From positions 1-5,280 of the forward strand of contig ONNL01000156.1 in the NCBI GenBank assembly GCA_900319195.1: a stretch of DNA of 5,280 bases, written 5' to 3'. Origin of the DNA: an uncultured Ruminococcus sp. GTDB taxonomy: Bacteria; Bacillota; Clostridia; Oscillospirales; Ruminococcaceae. Positions 1 to 5,280 of this stretch are shown here, in pieces. Within the stretch, counting starts at the first letter, position 1; each line of letters begins with the position of its first letter. The notes under the pieces are model-generated. The model was not told the origin of the DNA. It saw only the letters and a program-made list of their open reading frames with translations, and searched no databases. Made by a program: the position numbers and the translations under genes.

Positions 1-619
1 TCTCGTCAAGCATGAGTGAGGGAACAGTATTGAATATAAGTCCGTATCCGCCGCCTATGCTGTCGGAGCGTATCGCTTTCACTCCGAGCATGAATGCCCT
101 TGCCGCTCCCCGCTCATTTCTGACAGCGGCAGTTATATCCGCTCCGAAGCCTTTCAGCAGTGCCGTGAGAGCTGTCCCGATACGTCCGAGACCGATAATG
201 AGCACGGGCATTGAATGCAGGGACACATTCAGCCTGTCGAGCGCGGTCTGCACTGCGCCCTCGGCGGTGAGCACGGCATTTTTCAGGGCGAAGTCCTCGC
301 GGTCAAGGAAGCTTATCACCTCGCGCTCTCCGAAAGCGGAGCCGCTCTCCTCGGGGAGCCTGCCTGCAATGACCATTCCCTCGGGACTCAGCAGTGTCCC
401 CACGGTATGCAGGAGCTTGCTGTCACTGCACCTCACGGGCAGCACTGCGCAGTCATAAGCTCCGCGCTCATACGGACTTGCAGGCGGCACGGGGAAGTCC
501 TCGGGCAGCTTCTCACTGTCAAAGCCTATGAATGATGTGTCATATTGCTCCGAGAGCTTTTCGGCACAGTATATCTGTCTCTCGTCGCTGCCGACGATAA
601 GTAATTTCAGCTTTTTCAT
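1..619 (-). CDS. dpaA: Dipicolinate synthase subunit A (partial, 3' end off window)
   Basis: Reading the minus strand from the ATG at 619-617 gives 206 uninterrupted codons to the left edge. The protein begins MKKLKLLIVGSDERQ, like the first Rossmann-type strand of DpaA/SpoVFA. It continues with LDREDFALKNAVLTAEGAV (about residues 113-131), a dinucleotide-binding GLGRIG motif at 143-148, and NTVPSLML near the end of the visible part. These match, in order, the family segments I recall from Bacillus subtilis SpoVFA (ERDDIAIYN...TVEGT, GLGRTG, NTIPSMIL). The family is about 300 residues, so roughly the last third is missing. DpaA works with the flavoprotein DpaB in the mother cell to make dipicolinic acid from a lysine-pathway dihydrodipicolinate-derived intermediate; dpaB normally follows and would lie beyond position 1. 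A GGAG ten bases before the ATG supports the start. I recognise no sporulation sigma-factor promoter upstream. Confidence 0.88.
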   Translation of the reverse strand, partial: MKKLKLLIVGSDERQIYCAEKLSEQYDTSFIGFDSEKLPEDFPVPPASPYERGAYDCAVLPVRCSDSKLLHTVGTLLSPEGMVIAGRLPEESGSAFGEREVISFLDREDFALKNAVLTAEGAVQTALDRLNVSLHSMPVLIIGLGRIGTALTALLKGFGADITAAVRNERGAARAFMLGVKAIRSDSIGGGYGLIFNTVPSLMLDE

Positions 620-752
620 GTTCGTCTATCTCCAGTTCTGCGGTATCATCAGCAAATGGCGGAGTTCTCCGTCTGCTGTATCTGTGTTTGGTGATGTCCT
701 TAAAATAAATGGGCATATCTCTTTTTTGGTGGTCGGGAGAGTGTGACGTTTG

Positions 753-823
753 CGTATTTGCCCGACTTCACAATCCTGATAGTCTTGACAGGCTGAGGGA
801 TTGTGGTATAATAGGCAAATGCG
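753..823. repeat. Nested near-concentric inverted repeat around a promoter
   Basis: Three pairs of arms share almost the same centre, near 787-788. The outer arms are 753-762 and 814-823 (ten pairs, one of them G-T; core ATTTGCC/GGCAAAT). The middle arms are CACAATCC (769-776) and GGATTGTG (798-805), eight perfect pairs. The inner arms are 781-784 and 791-794 (four pairs, one G-T) with TTGACA as the six-base loop. The -35 of a consensus promoter is therefore the tip, and its -10 sits in the right internal loop. It could be an operator for a dimeric regulator, a folded RNA when transcribed from elsewhere, or a small palindromic repeat element. Function unknown. Confidence 0.55.
785..812 (+). 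promoter_or_regulatory. Distal sigma-A promoter of the RING/DUF2628 gene
   Basis: A perfect TTGACA at 785-790 and a perfect TATAAT at 807-812 are separated by 16 bases, and TG at 804-805 makes an extended -10. Transcription would begin near 819, giving a leader of about 176 bases before the ATG at 995. It lies inside the palindrome at 753-823, so access may be controlled. Confidence 0.75.
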
Positions 824-932
824 AACGCCACTCGGTTAAAAGCCACTCAAAACTTTATATATCTTATTATATGACGCTTGCGGAGATAGGTGAGTGCATA
901 CGTATATTTTTTACTCTTTTTACATAAATGGC

Positions 933-961
933 TTGATTTTGTAGCGATACGGTGGTATAAT
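933..961 (+). promoter_or_regulatory. Proximal sigma-A promoter of the RING/DUF2628 gene
   Basis: TTGATT at 933-938 and TATAAT at 956-961 have a 17-base spacer, with an extended -10 TG at 953-954. The 11-mer GTGGTATAATA (952-962) is identical to that of the distal promoter (803-813). The start would be near 968, giving a leader of about 27 bases. Confidence 0.75.
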
Positions 962-981
962 AATAAAACAGACTACATTTC

Positions 982-989
982 AGGGAGGG
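982..989 (+). promoter_or_regulatory. Ribosome binding site that fixes the start at 995
   Basis: AGGGAGGG lies five bases before the ATG at 995. A longer in-frame start at 890 would read through the proximal promoter and has no ribosome site, so the 995 start is preferred. Confidence 0.85.
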
Positions 990-994
990 ATAAT

Positions 995-1951
995 ATGGAC
1001 TATACAGGTGAAAGATGTGTGCTCTGCGAAAAGAAGTTCACCGAGGACGACGACGTTGTCGTATGCCCCGATTGTGGCTCGCCTCACCACAGGGAATGCT
1101 ATGCCAAGCTCGGCAGGTGTGTGAATGAAGCTATCCACGCAGAAGGCGGCAAATGGCAGAGAGTGCTCGTAAGGGACTCAAAGAGCAATGCTGAGAGCAG
1201 GACTGTTATATGTCCGCTGTGCTCGGGAGAGAATCCCTCCGATGCCGATACCTGTCAATTCTGCGGAGCTCCGCTCTCTATTGAGGAGCCTCAGACCGAG
1301 GATGAATACAGCACAGGACGCTTCGGTGCCGCACGGCGCTATTTTGGGTTTAATCCCAACGAGGATATGGACGGCGTAACTCTGCGTGAGGTCTTTCGCT
1401 TCGTGGGGACTAATACCATTTACTATATCCCGATATTCAAGCGCATGAAGGACCTCGGCATAAAGATATCGTTCAATGTGTTCTGTCTGTTCTTTCCGCC
1501 GCTCTACTTTGCAAACCGCAGAATGTGGGGCTGGGCGCTCATTACGGCATTCTTCTCGATACTCTTCCATATCCCGTCATTCATGCTTGCTCTCCCCGAA
1601 CAGTTCGAGGGAGTTACAGAGGCTCAGCAGCTTATCGAGCAGATAATCGTTAACAAGGCAATGTTCCTGCAATTTGACAATGTTTTCAGAGTCCTCAGTA
1701 TTATAACGAGTATGTCCCTCGGACTTTTTGGCAACTATCTGTATTTCAGATTCACAGTAAGGAATCTCAGAAAGCTGAAGGCTAAAAGTCCCGACGGCAT
1801 GGTCTCAACGGACATTGCGCTCTCAGTCGGCGGAGTAAGACCCATGAACATTATCCTCATTATCTTTATCATGGGAGCTATATTCTTCGGCATGATATAT
1901 GCAGTTTTCGGTATGCTCAATATTTCCGCTCTTCTGAGCTTTCTCGCTTAG
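995..1951 (+). CDS. RING-like zinc finger membrane protein with DUF2628-like C-terminus
   Basis: The 318-residue protein starts with a cysteine-rich domain: C8/C11, C24/C27, H31/H32, C35 and C42. The CPDCGSPHHRECY stretch is typical of the prokaryotic RING finger family 1 (Prok-RING_1). A second zinc ribbon follows (C73/C76, C87/C90, ending CGAPL). After an acidic linker, residues 124-180 (DGVTLREVFRFVGTN, YYIPIFKRM, ISFNVFCLFFPPLYF, RRMWGW) resemble the DUF2628 pattern. Hydrophobic segments near 158-173, 179-199, 230-250 and 285-308 suggest a membrane-anchored C-terminus with cytoplasmic zinc domains. Proteins of this architecture are widespread and uncharacterised in Clostridia; RING folds elsewhere mediate protein-protein or ubiquitin-type contacts, but no ubiquitin-like partner is in the window. 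The gene is monocistronic: two promoters upstream and a terminator directly after. The fold assignment is good; the cellular role is unknown. Confidence 0.85.
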   Translation: MDYTGERCVLCEKKFTEDDDVVVCPDCGSPHHRECYAKLGRCVNEAIHAEGGKWQRVLVRDSKSNAESRTVICPLCSGENPSDADTCQFCGAPLSIEEPQTEDEYSTGRFGAARRYFGFNPNEDMDGVTLREVFRFVGTNTIYYIPIFKRMKDLGIKISFNVFCLFFPPLYFANRRMWGWALITAFFSILFHIPSFMLALPEQFEGVTEAQQLIEQIIVNKAMFLQFDNVFRVLSIITSMSLGLFGNYLYFRFTVRNLRKLKAKSPDGMVSTDIALSVGGVRPMNIILIIFIMGAIFFGMIYAVFGMLNISALLSFLA

Positions 1952-1958
1952 CACTTTT

Positions 1959-1995
1959 CCGCATACAGCCCCCCCGCTGTATGCGGTTTCTGTTT
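1959..1995 (+). terminator. Rho-independent terminator after the RING/DUF2628 gene
   Basis: CCGCATACAG (1959-1968) pairs perfectly with CTGTATGCGG (1977-1986) across an eight-base loop of seven C and one G. TTTCTGTTT follows. It begins seven bases after the stop codon. There is no T-run on the other strand, so it acts rightward only. Confidence 0.9.
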
Positions 1996-2039
1996 ATATA
2001 CTGTAATCGGCACAAAAAACCTATTTTTCTCCGTGCCTC

Positions 2040-2068
2040 TTGCTATTTGTATAATTATGTGATATAAT
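2040..2068 (+). promoter_or_regulatory. Sigma-A promoter for the dockerin protein and probably ugd
   Basis: TTGCTA at 2040-2045 and TATAAT at 2063-2068 have a 17-base spacer and an extended -10 (TG at 2060-2061). The transcript would begin near 2075, about 30 bases before the ATG. A second TATAAT at 2050-2055 has no fitting -35. Confidence 0.75.
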
Positions 2069-2089
2069 ACTTATATCAATTGTTTTACG

Positions 2090-2096
2090 AAAGGGG
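2090..2096 (+). promoter_or_regulatory. Ribosome binding site of the dockerin protein
   Basis: AAAGGGG lies nine bases before the ATG at 2106, and the signal peptide begins directly at that ATG. Confidence 0.75.
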
Positions 2097-2105
2097 TAAA
2101 CCACA

Positions 2106-4004
2106 ATGAAAAAATTAGTTTCACTCGCACTCGCGCTCACCATGACGGCTGCTATGCCTGTACCGAGTATTTCCGCAGCAGATACTGCTCTCGATTCGAT
2201 ATACGTATACACTACCATATCCGACGGTACGGGTCTCGTGCTCACTCAACAGCCCGTCGAGGTCACTGATATCGACAACGACGGCGTACTCACAATAAAC
2301 GACACTCTCTACTGCGCTCACGAGACCTACTATGAGGGAGGCGCAGCAGCAGGCTATTCGTCAAGCGTTTCGGACTACGGTCTCAAGCTCGACAAGCTCT
2401 GGGGTATCGAAAACGGCGGCAGCTACGGCTATTATGTGAACAACTCAATGGCTATGAGCCTCAGTGATACGGTAAATAACAACGCTCATGTCAACGCCTA
2501 TGTCTACTCGGATACAAAGAATTATTCCGACACATACTGCTATTTTGAAAATGAGAGAGACATCGTTCGCAGCGGAGATGTGCTTGAACTGACACTTTCG
2601 TACATCGGCTTTGACGAGAACTGGAACACCGTATCGCTTCCGCTCGCAAACGCTGAGATAACCGTTGACGGCGTCAAGACAGGCGTTAAGACCGATGAAA
2701 ACGGTGAGGCGTCGATCACTGTTGAGACCGATACTCTCGGCACACTTGTAATCAGCGCAGTTTCCGATGAAAAGACCCTCGTTCCCCCTGTGTGCACTGC
2801 ATGGGTATGCGAAACGAATACTCTTTCTGCTACTGACAAGGTCGTTTCTATCGGCACGGAGAAGGTCAACGGCAGTGAGGGAACATACGTTGAATTTGAA
2901 AACTCCGGCAAGTTCTTCCTCGTACCCGATCAGGCAACAGAGCCTGTTCTGGCGCTTGGAGCAGGTGTTTCGGTCGATGCGGAGGCTGACTATGTTGAGA
3001 CTGTATACAACGGTGAGCCGCTCAGGATCATCAGAACATTTGACAAATACGAGCTCTCCGGCAGCAAGAACGTCAGCGTGACTATATCTGACGGCACAGG
3101 ACTCGTCCTCACAGCTCAGCCTGTTGCGGTGACCGATATCGACAGCGACGGAGCTCTTACAATAAACGACGCACTCTACTGCGCTCACGAGACATACTAT
3201 GAGGGCGGTGCAGCAGCAGGCTATGCTTCGGGCGAATCGACCTACGGTCTCATGCTCAATAAGCTCTGGGGCATTGAAAACGGCGGAAGCTACGGCTATT
3301 ATCTCAACGACAGCATGGCTATGGGACTCGGCGATAAGATATATGACGGTGACCGCATAAATGCCTTCGTTTATTCCGATACTAAGAATTACTCCGACAC
3401 CTACTGCTATTTCCTCGGCGGTGACAGAATGACGGCAAAAGTCGGTGATACAAAAAATCTCACGCTCTACAGGATAGCATTCGACGAGAATTATTCTCCC
3501 GTATCACAGCCGGTGGAAAATGCCGAGATAACTATCGACGGCGTAAAGACAGGTATCAAAACAGACGAAAACGGAAAGGCTGAGCTGACCTTCGACCACG
3601 GCGGTTCATTTACAGTAAGCGCTGTTTCCGACGAGCTTACACTTGTTCCACCTGTATTGTCAGTTGACGCTTTTGAATCCGCCGCGGTAACTACCACAAC
3701 AGCTATTGAAGAGACAACCACTACTACTACAACAGCCGCTCCCACAACTACTACAACAGCACCTCCCACAAGCTATGATTATATTCCCTACGGCGACGTA
3801 AACAATGATAACGAGGTAAATATCTCTGACGTTATCTTCCTCAACAAGTGGCTCAACGACAACAGCAGTGTTAAAATGACAGAGCGCGGAAAGATCCACG
3901 CAGACTGCTATAATCCCAAGGGCGGAACAGACATAACTATGAAGGACTCTGAGGCTATCCTCCAGTGCATAGTTGAAAACTGGACTCTCCCTTATCACGC
4001 TTGA
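2106..4004 (+). CDS. Secreted dockerin protein with two tandem DUF4430-like/Ig-like modules
   Basis: The 632-residue protein starts with a classic signal peptide (KK, hydrophobic 4-19, cleavage after ISA at about 24). Module 1 (about 33-230) and module 2 (about 322-518) each contain a DUF4430-like domain (ISDGTG, GGSYGYY, DTYCYF) followed by an Ig-like or regulatory beta domain (NAEIT, DGVKTG, KTDENG, SAVSDE, LVPPV). Hand alignment of 37-147 with 326-436 gives 87 of 111 identical residues. Each module contains an EF-hand-like loop, D55-x-D57-x-D59-G...D66 and D344-x-D346-x-D348-G...D355, and conserved cysteines C70/C145 and C359/C434. An unrecognised stretch of about 85 residues (236-320) separates the modules. 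A Thr-rich linker (529-556) leads to a C-terminal dockerin (561-632). No catalytic domain is seen, so it is probably a scaffold-bound adhesion, binding or structural part docked on a cohesin encoded elsewhere. What it binds is unknown. Its own promoter and ribosome site precede it; ugd follows after 21 bases. Confidence 0.88.
   Translation: MKKLVSLALALTMTAAMPVPSISAADTALDSIYVYTTISDGTGLVLTQQPVEVTDIDNDGVLTINDTLYCAHETYYEGGAAAGYSSSVSDYGLKLDKLWGIENGGSYGYYVNNSMAMSLSDTVNNNAHVNAYVYSDTKNYSDTYCYFENERDIVRSGDVLELTLSYIGFDENWNTVSLPLANAEITVDGVKTGVKTDENGEASITVETDTLGTLVISAVSDEKTLVPPVCTAWVCETNTLSATDKVVSIGTEKVNGSEGTYVEFENSGKFFLVPDQATEPVLALGAGVSVDAEADYVETVYNGEPLRIIRTFDKYELSGSKNVSVTISDGTGLVLTAQPVAVTDIDSDGALTINDALYCAHETYYEGGAAAGYASGESTYGLMLNKLWGIENGGSYGYYLNDSMAMGLGDKIYDGDRINAFVYSDTKNYSDTYCYFLGGDRMTAKVGDTKNLTLYRIAFDENYSPVSQPVENAEITIDGVKTGIKTDENGKAELTFDHGGSFTVSAVSDELTLVPPVLSVDAFESAAVTTTTAIEETTTTTTTAAPTTTTTAPPTSYDYIPYGDVNNDNEVNISDVIFLNKWLNDNSSVKMTERGKIHADCYNPKGGTDITMKDSEAILQCIVENWTLPYHA
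2202..2795 (+). repeat. Tandem module, copy 1 (codes residues 33-230)
   Basis: This is the first copy of an intragenic duplication with an 867-base period. Stretches such as CTCTACTGCGCTCACGAGAC (2307) recur exactly 867 bases later. The DUF4430-like half is better conserved than the Ig-like half. Confidence 0.85.
3069..3659 (+). repeat. Tandem module, copy 2 (codes residues 322-518)
   Basis: This second copy stays in register at +289 residues through the DUF4430-like half, then shifts to +290 and +288 through small indels in the Ig-like half. The 236-320 segment after copy 1 is not repeated after copy 2; the Thr linker takes its place. Confidence 0.85.
3690..3773 (+). other. Thr/Pro-rich linker region of the dockerin protein
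   Basis: Low-complexity ACN codons (mostly ACT/ACA/ACC) encode residues 529-556, nearly all Thr with a few Ala, Pro and one Glu pair. Such linkers join domains in secreted Clostridia enzymes and are often glycosylated. The DNA is prone to repeat-length change. Confidence 0.85.
3786..4001 (+). other. Dockerin domain region
   Basis: Residues 561-632. The first calcium loop is canonical: GDVNNDNEVNISD with ligands D564, N566, D568, N572 and D575, then helix VIFLNKWL. The second begins at D600 (DCYNPKGGTDITMKD) and is longer and poorer in acidic ligands than a standard loop, ending at D614 before the helix SEAILQCIV. Dockerins bind cohesins on scaffoldins or the cell surface. No cohesin is present here. 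Confidence 0.85.
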
Positions 4005-4007
4005 TCT

Positions 4008-4013
4008 GAAAGG
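4008..4013 (+). promoter_or_regulatory. Ribosome binding site of ugd
   Basis: GAAAGG starts three bases after the preceding stop codon and lies 12 bases before the ATG at 4026, a rather long spacing. No promoter or terminator is seen in the gap, which favours co-transcription with the upstream gene. Confidence 0.55.
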
Positions 4014-4025
4014 CAGTAATAAAAA

Positions 4026-5273
4026 ATGAGCAATGTAAAAATTGCCGTTGCAGGCACAGGATATGTGGGCTTATCGCTCGCAGTCCTGCTTGCACAGCAC
4101 AACCATGTAACAGCTGTTGATATAGTTCCCGAAAAGGTGGAGCTTATCAACAAAAAAAAGTCGCCCATACAGGACGACTACATCGAGAAGTATCTCGCAG
4201 AAAAGGAGCTCGACCTCACCGCTACTCTTGATGCTGAGGCGGCTTATAAGGACGCGGAGTTCGTTATAATCGCAGCTCCCACTAACTATGACAGCAAGAA
4301 GAATTTCTTCGATACGAGCGCTGTCGAGAGCGTTATAGAGCTCGTTATGAAGTACAATCCGAATGCGGTAATGGTGATAAAGTCCACTATCCCCGTCGGC
4401 TATACTAAGTCGATACGCGAAAAGACAGGCTCGGACAATATCATTTTCAGCCCAGAATTTCTCCGTGAGAGCAAGGCACTCTACGACAATCTCTATCCCT
4501 CGAGGATAATCGTCGGCACAGACCCCGAAAACGAGAAGCTCGTGAATGCGGCGCATAAGTTTGCTTCGCTTCTTCAGGAGGGCGCTATCAAGGAGGATAT
4601 TGACACTCTCTTTATGGGATTCACCGAGGCTGAGGCTGTAAAGCTCTTCGCAAACACCTACCTTGCGCTCCGTGTGTCATACTTCAACGAGCTTGATACC
4701 TACGCGGAAATGAAGGGACTCAATACTCAGGACATCATCAACGGTGTCTGCCTTGACCCGAGAATCGGCACACACTATAACAATCCTTCGTTTGGCTACG
4801 GCGGCTACTGTCTCCCAAAGGACACAAAACAGCTGCTTGCAAACTATGAGGACGTTCCGCAGAATCTCATTCAGGCGATTGTTGATTCCAACCGCACAAG
4901 AAAGGATTTCATCGCTGACAGGGTGCTTGATAAGGCTGAGTATTACGGATACAACGAGGACAACACGTTCAGCAGTGACCTTGAAAAGAATGTGGTCATC
5001 GGCGTGTACAGACTCACGATGAAGTCCAATTCCGATAACTTCCGCCAGTCCTCGATACAGGGCGTTATGAAGCGTATCAAGGCAAAGGGAGCGGTGGTCA
5101 TAATCTATGAGCCGACGCTCAAAAACGGTGAGACCTTCTTCGGAAGTGAGGTCGTGAATGACCTTGACGAGTTCAAGAAGCGCTCGCAGGCTATCATCGC
5201 AAACCGCTATGATCCCTGCCTCGACGACGTTCAGGATAAGGTCTATACCCGTGACCTGTTCAGACGCGACTGA
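4026..5273 (+). CDS. ugd: UDP-glucose 6-dehydrogenase
   Basis: The complete 415-residue cytoplasmic enzyme oxidises UDP-glucose to UDP-glucuronate with two NAD+, supplying acidic sugar for capsule, exopolysaccharide or wall polymers. The N-terminal NAD domain has GTGYVG (10-15), acidic D32 at the end of strand two, PTNYD (85-89) and KSTIPVG (119-125). Next come SPEFLRES (142-149), EAEAVKLFANTYLALR (201-216; K206, N210) and the active-site GYGGYCLPKD with catalytic C262 and K265/D266. The C-terminal UDP-binding domain has GVYRLTMKSNSDNFR (326-340) and NRYD (393-396). Sequence and length resemble the streptococcal HasB/Cap3A type (about 400 residues) more than the longer animal enzymes. All key residues are present. 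The stop TGA is followed in frame by TAA. It lies 21 bases after the dockerin gene, probably in the same transcript; no terminator is visible before the window ends. Confidence 0.93.
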   Translation: MSNVKIAVAGTGYVGLSLAVLLAQHNHVTAVDIVPEKVELINKKKSPIQDDYIEKYLAEKELDLTATLDAEAAYKDAEFVIIAAPTNYDSKKNFFDTSAVESVIELVMKYNPNAVMVIKSTIPVGYTKSIREKTGSDNIIFSPEFLRESKALYDNLYPSRIIVGTDPENEKLVNAAHKFASLLQEGAIKEDIDTLFMGFTEAEAVKLFANTYLALRVSYFNELDTYAEMKGLNTQDIINGVCLDPRIGTHYNNPSFGYGGYCLPKDTKQLLANYEDVPQNLIQAIVDSNRTRKDFIADRVLDKAEYYGYNEDNTFSSDLEKNVVIGVYRLTMKSNSDNFRQSSIQGVMKRIKAKGAVVIIYEPTLKNGETFFGSEVVNDLDEFKKRSQAIIANRYDPCLDDVQDKVYTRDLFRRD

Positions 5274-5280
5274 TAAAAAA

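Larger units (their letters stand above)
620..994. other. Divergent intergenic region without a gene
   Basis: This stretch separates the leftward dpaA from the rightward RING/DUF2628 gene. It is more AT-rich than its flanks. It contains two plus-strand promoters (785-812 and 933-961), a nested inverted repeat (753-823), a second inverted repeat GTCGGG/CCCGAC (732-737 and 761-766) that would compete with it, and a short palindrome CGGAG-TT-CTCCG (660-671) about 40 bases upstream of the dpaA start. The heptamer GCCACTC occurs twice (827-833, 842-848). The open frames here lack ribosome sites and recognisable protein sequence, so I see no gene. Confidence 0.7.

Noticed and set aside
12..535. Plus-strand open frames at 12-458 and 215-535
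   Set aside because: Both are antisense shadows of dpaA. The minus-strand protein has clear family motifs, and these frames have no ribosome site or recognisable sequence.
620..760. SigK- or SigE-type promoter for dpaA
   Set aside because: Looked for CATAnnnT-like -10 boxes on the minus strand with a matching -35 and found none convincing.
819..925. Independent small RNA between the two promoters
   Set aside because: T-runs at 907-921 are not preceded by a stable hairpin, so no terminator can be supported.
528..927. Small plus-strand frames at 528-746 and 709-927, and an 18-codon frame at 871-927
   Set aside because: They lack ribosome sites and recognisable protein content, overlap the dpaA start or the promoters, and read across regulatory DNA.
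890..994. N-terminal extension of the RING/DUF2628 protein to a start at 890
   Set aside because: It would translate the proximal promoter and the ribosome site itself; AGGGAGGG five bases before 995 fits a start there.
2445..3188. Long minus-strand frame (247 codons), with others at 2540-2911 and 3491-3769
   Set aside because: They are opposite a gene with signal peptide, repeats and dockerin. Long antisense frames follow from its codon bias and the Thr-codon run.
3690..3773. CRISPR-like or mobile repeat array
   Set aside because: The repetition is just Thr codons of a protein linker, in frame, with no spacers.
4071..4556. Minus-strand frame opposite ugd
   Set aside because: Shadow of a well-conserved enzyme gene; no family resemblance.

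Overview
The window looks like chromosome from a Gram-positive, gut-type Clostridia, most likely a Ruminococcus-like member of the Oscillospiraceae. This is inferred from a secreted dockerin-tagged protein with a Thr/Pro linker, a spore dipicolinate synthase gene, strong AGGAGG-type ribosome sites and extended -10 promoters of the TGnTATAAT kind. No phage, insertion sequence, CRISPR array or RNA gene is visible.

Layout, left to right. Positions 1-619 (minus strand) hold the first 206 codons of a dipicolinate synthase subunit A gene (dpaA/spoVFA), which runs off the left edge. Positions 620-994 are a 375-base gene-free divergent region. It holds two tandem plus-strand promoters, the first embedded in a nested, near-concentric imperfect palindrome. 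Positions 995-1951 (plus) encode a 318-residue membrane protein with an N-terminal prokaryotic RING-like zinc domain, a second CxxC/CxxC zinc ribbon and a DUF2628-like membrane C-terminus. A strong hairpin terminator follows. A new promoter (2040-2068) then serves a 632-residue secreted protein (2106-4004) built from two tandem copies of a DUF4430-like plus Ig-like module, a Thr-rich linker and a C-terminal dockerin. Only 21 bases later, with no terminator between, lies a complete UDP-glucose 6-dehydrogenase gene (ugd, 4026-5273).

The genes form at least three transcription units: dpaA leftward, the RING/DUF2628 gene alone, and dockerin protein plus ugd as a probable pair. dpaA points to endospore maturation. 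The dockerin protein and ugd both concern the cell exterior: one is a probable non-catalytic cellulosome-type or surface component, the other supplies UDP-glucuronate for acidic polysaccharide. A functional link between these two is inference from spacing only. The least explained items are the dockerin protein with calcium-loop motifs inside each repeat, the RING-like membrane protein, and the palindrome around its distal promoter. I see no clear evidence for a wholly new multi-gene system.
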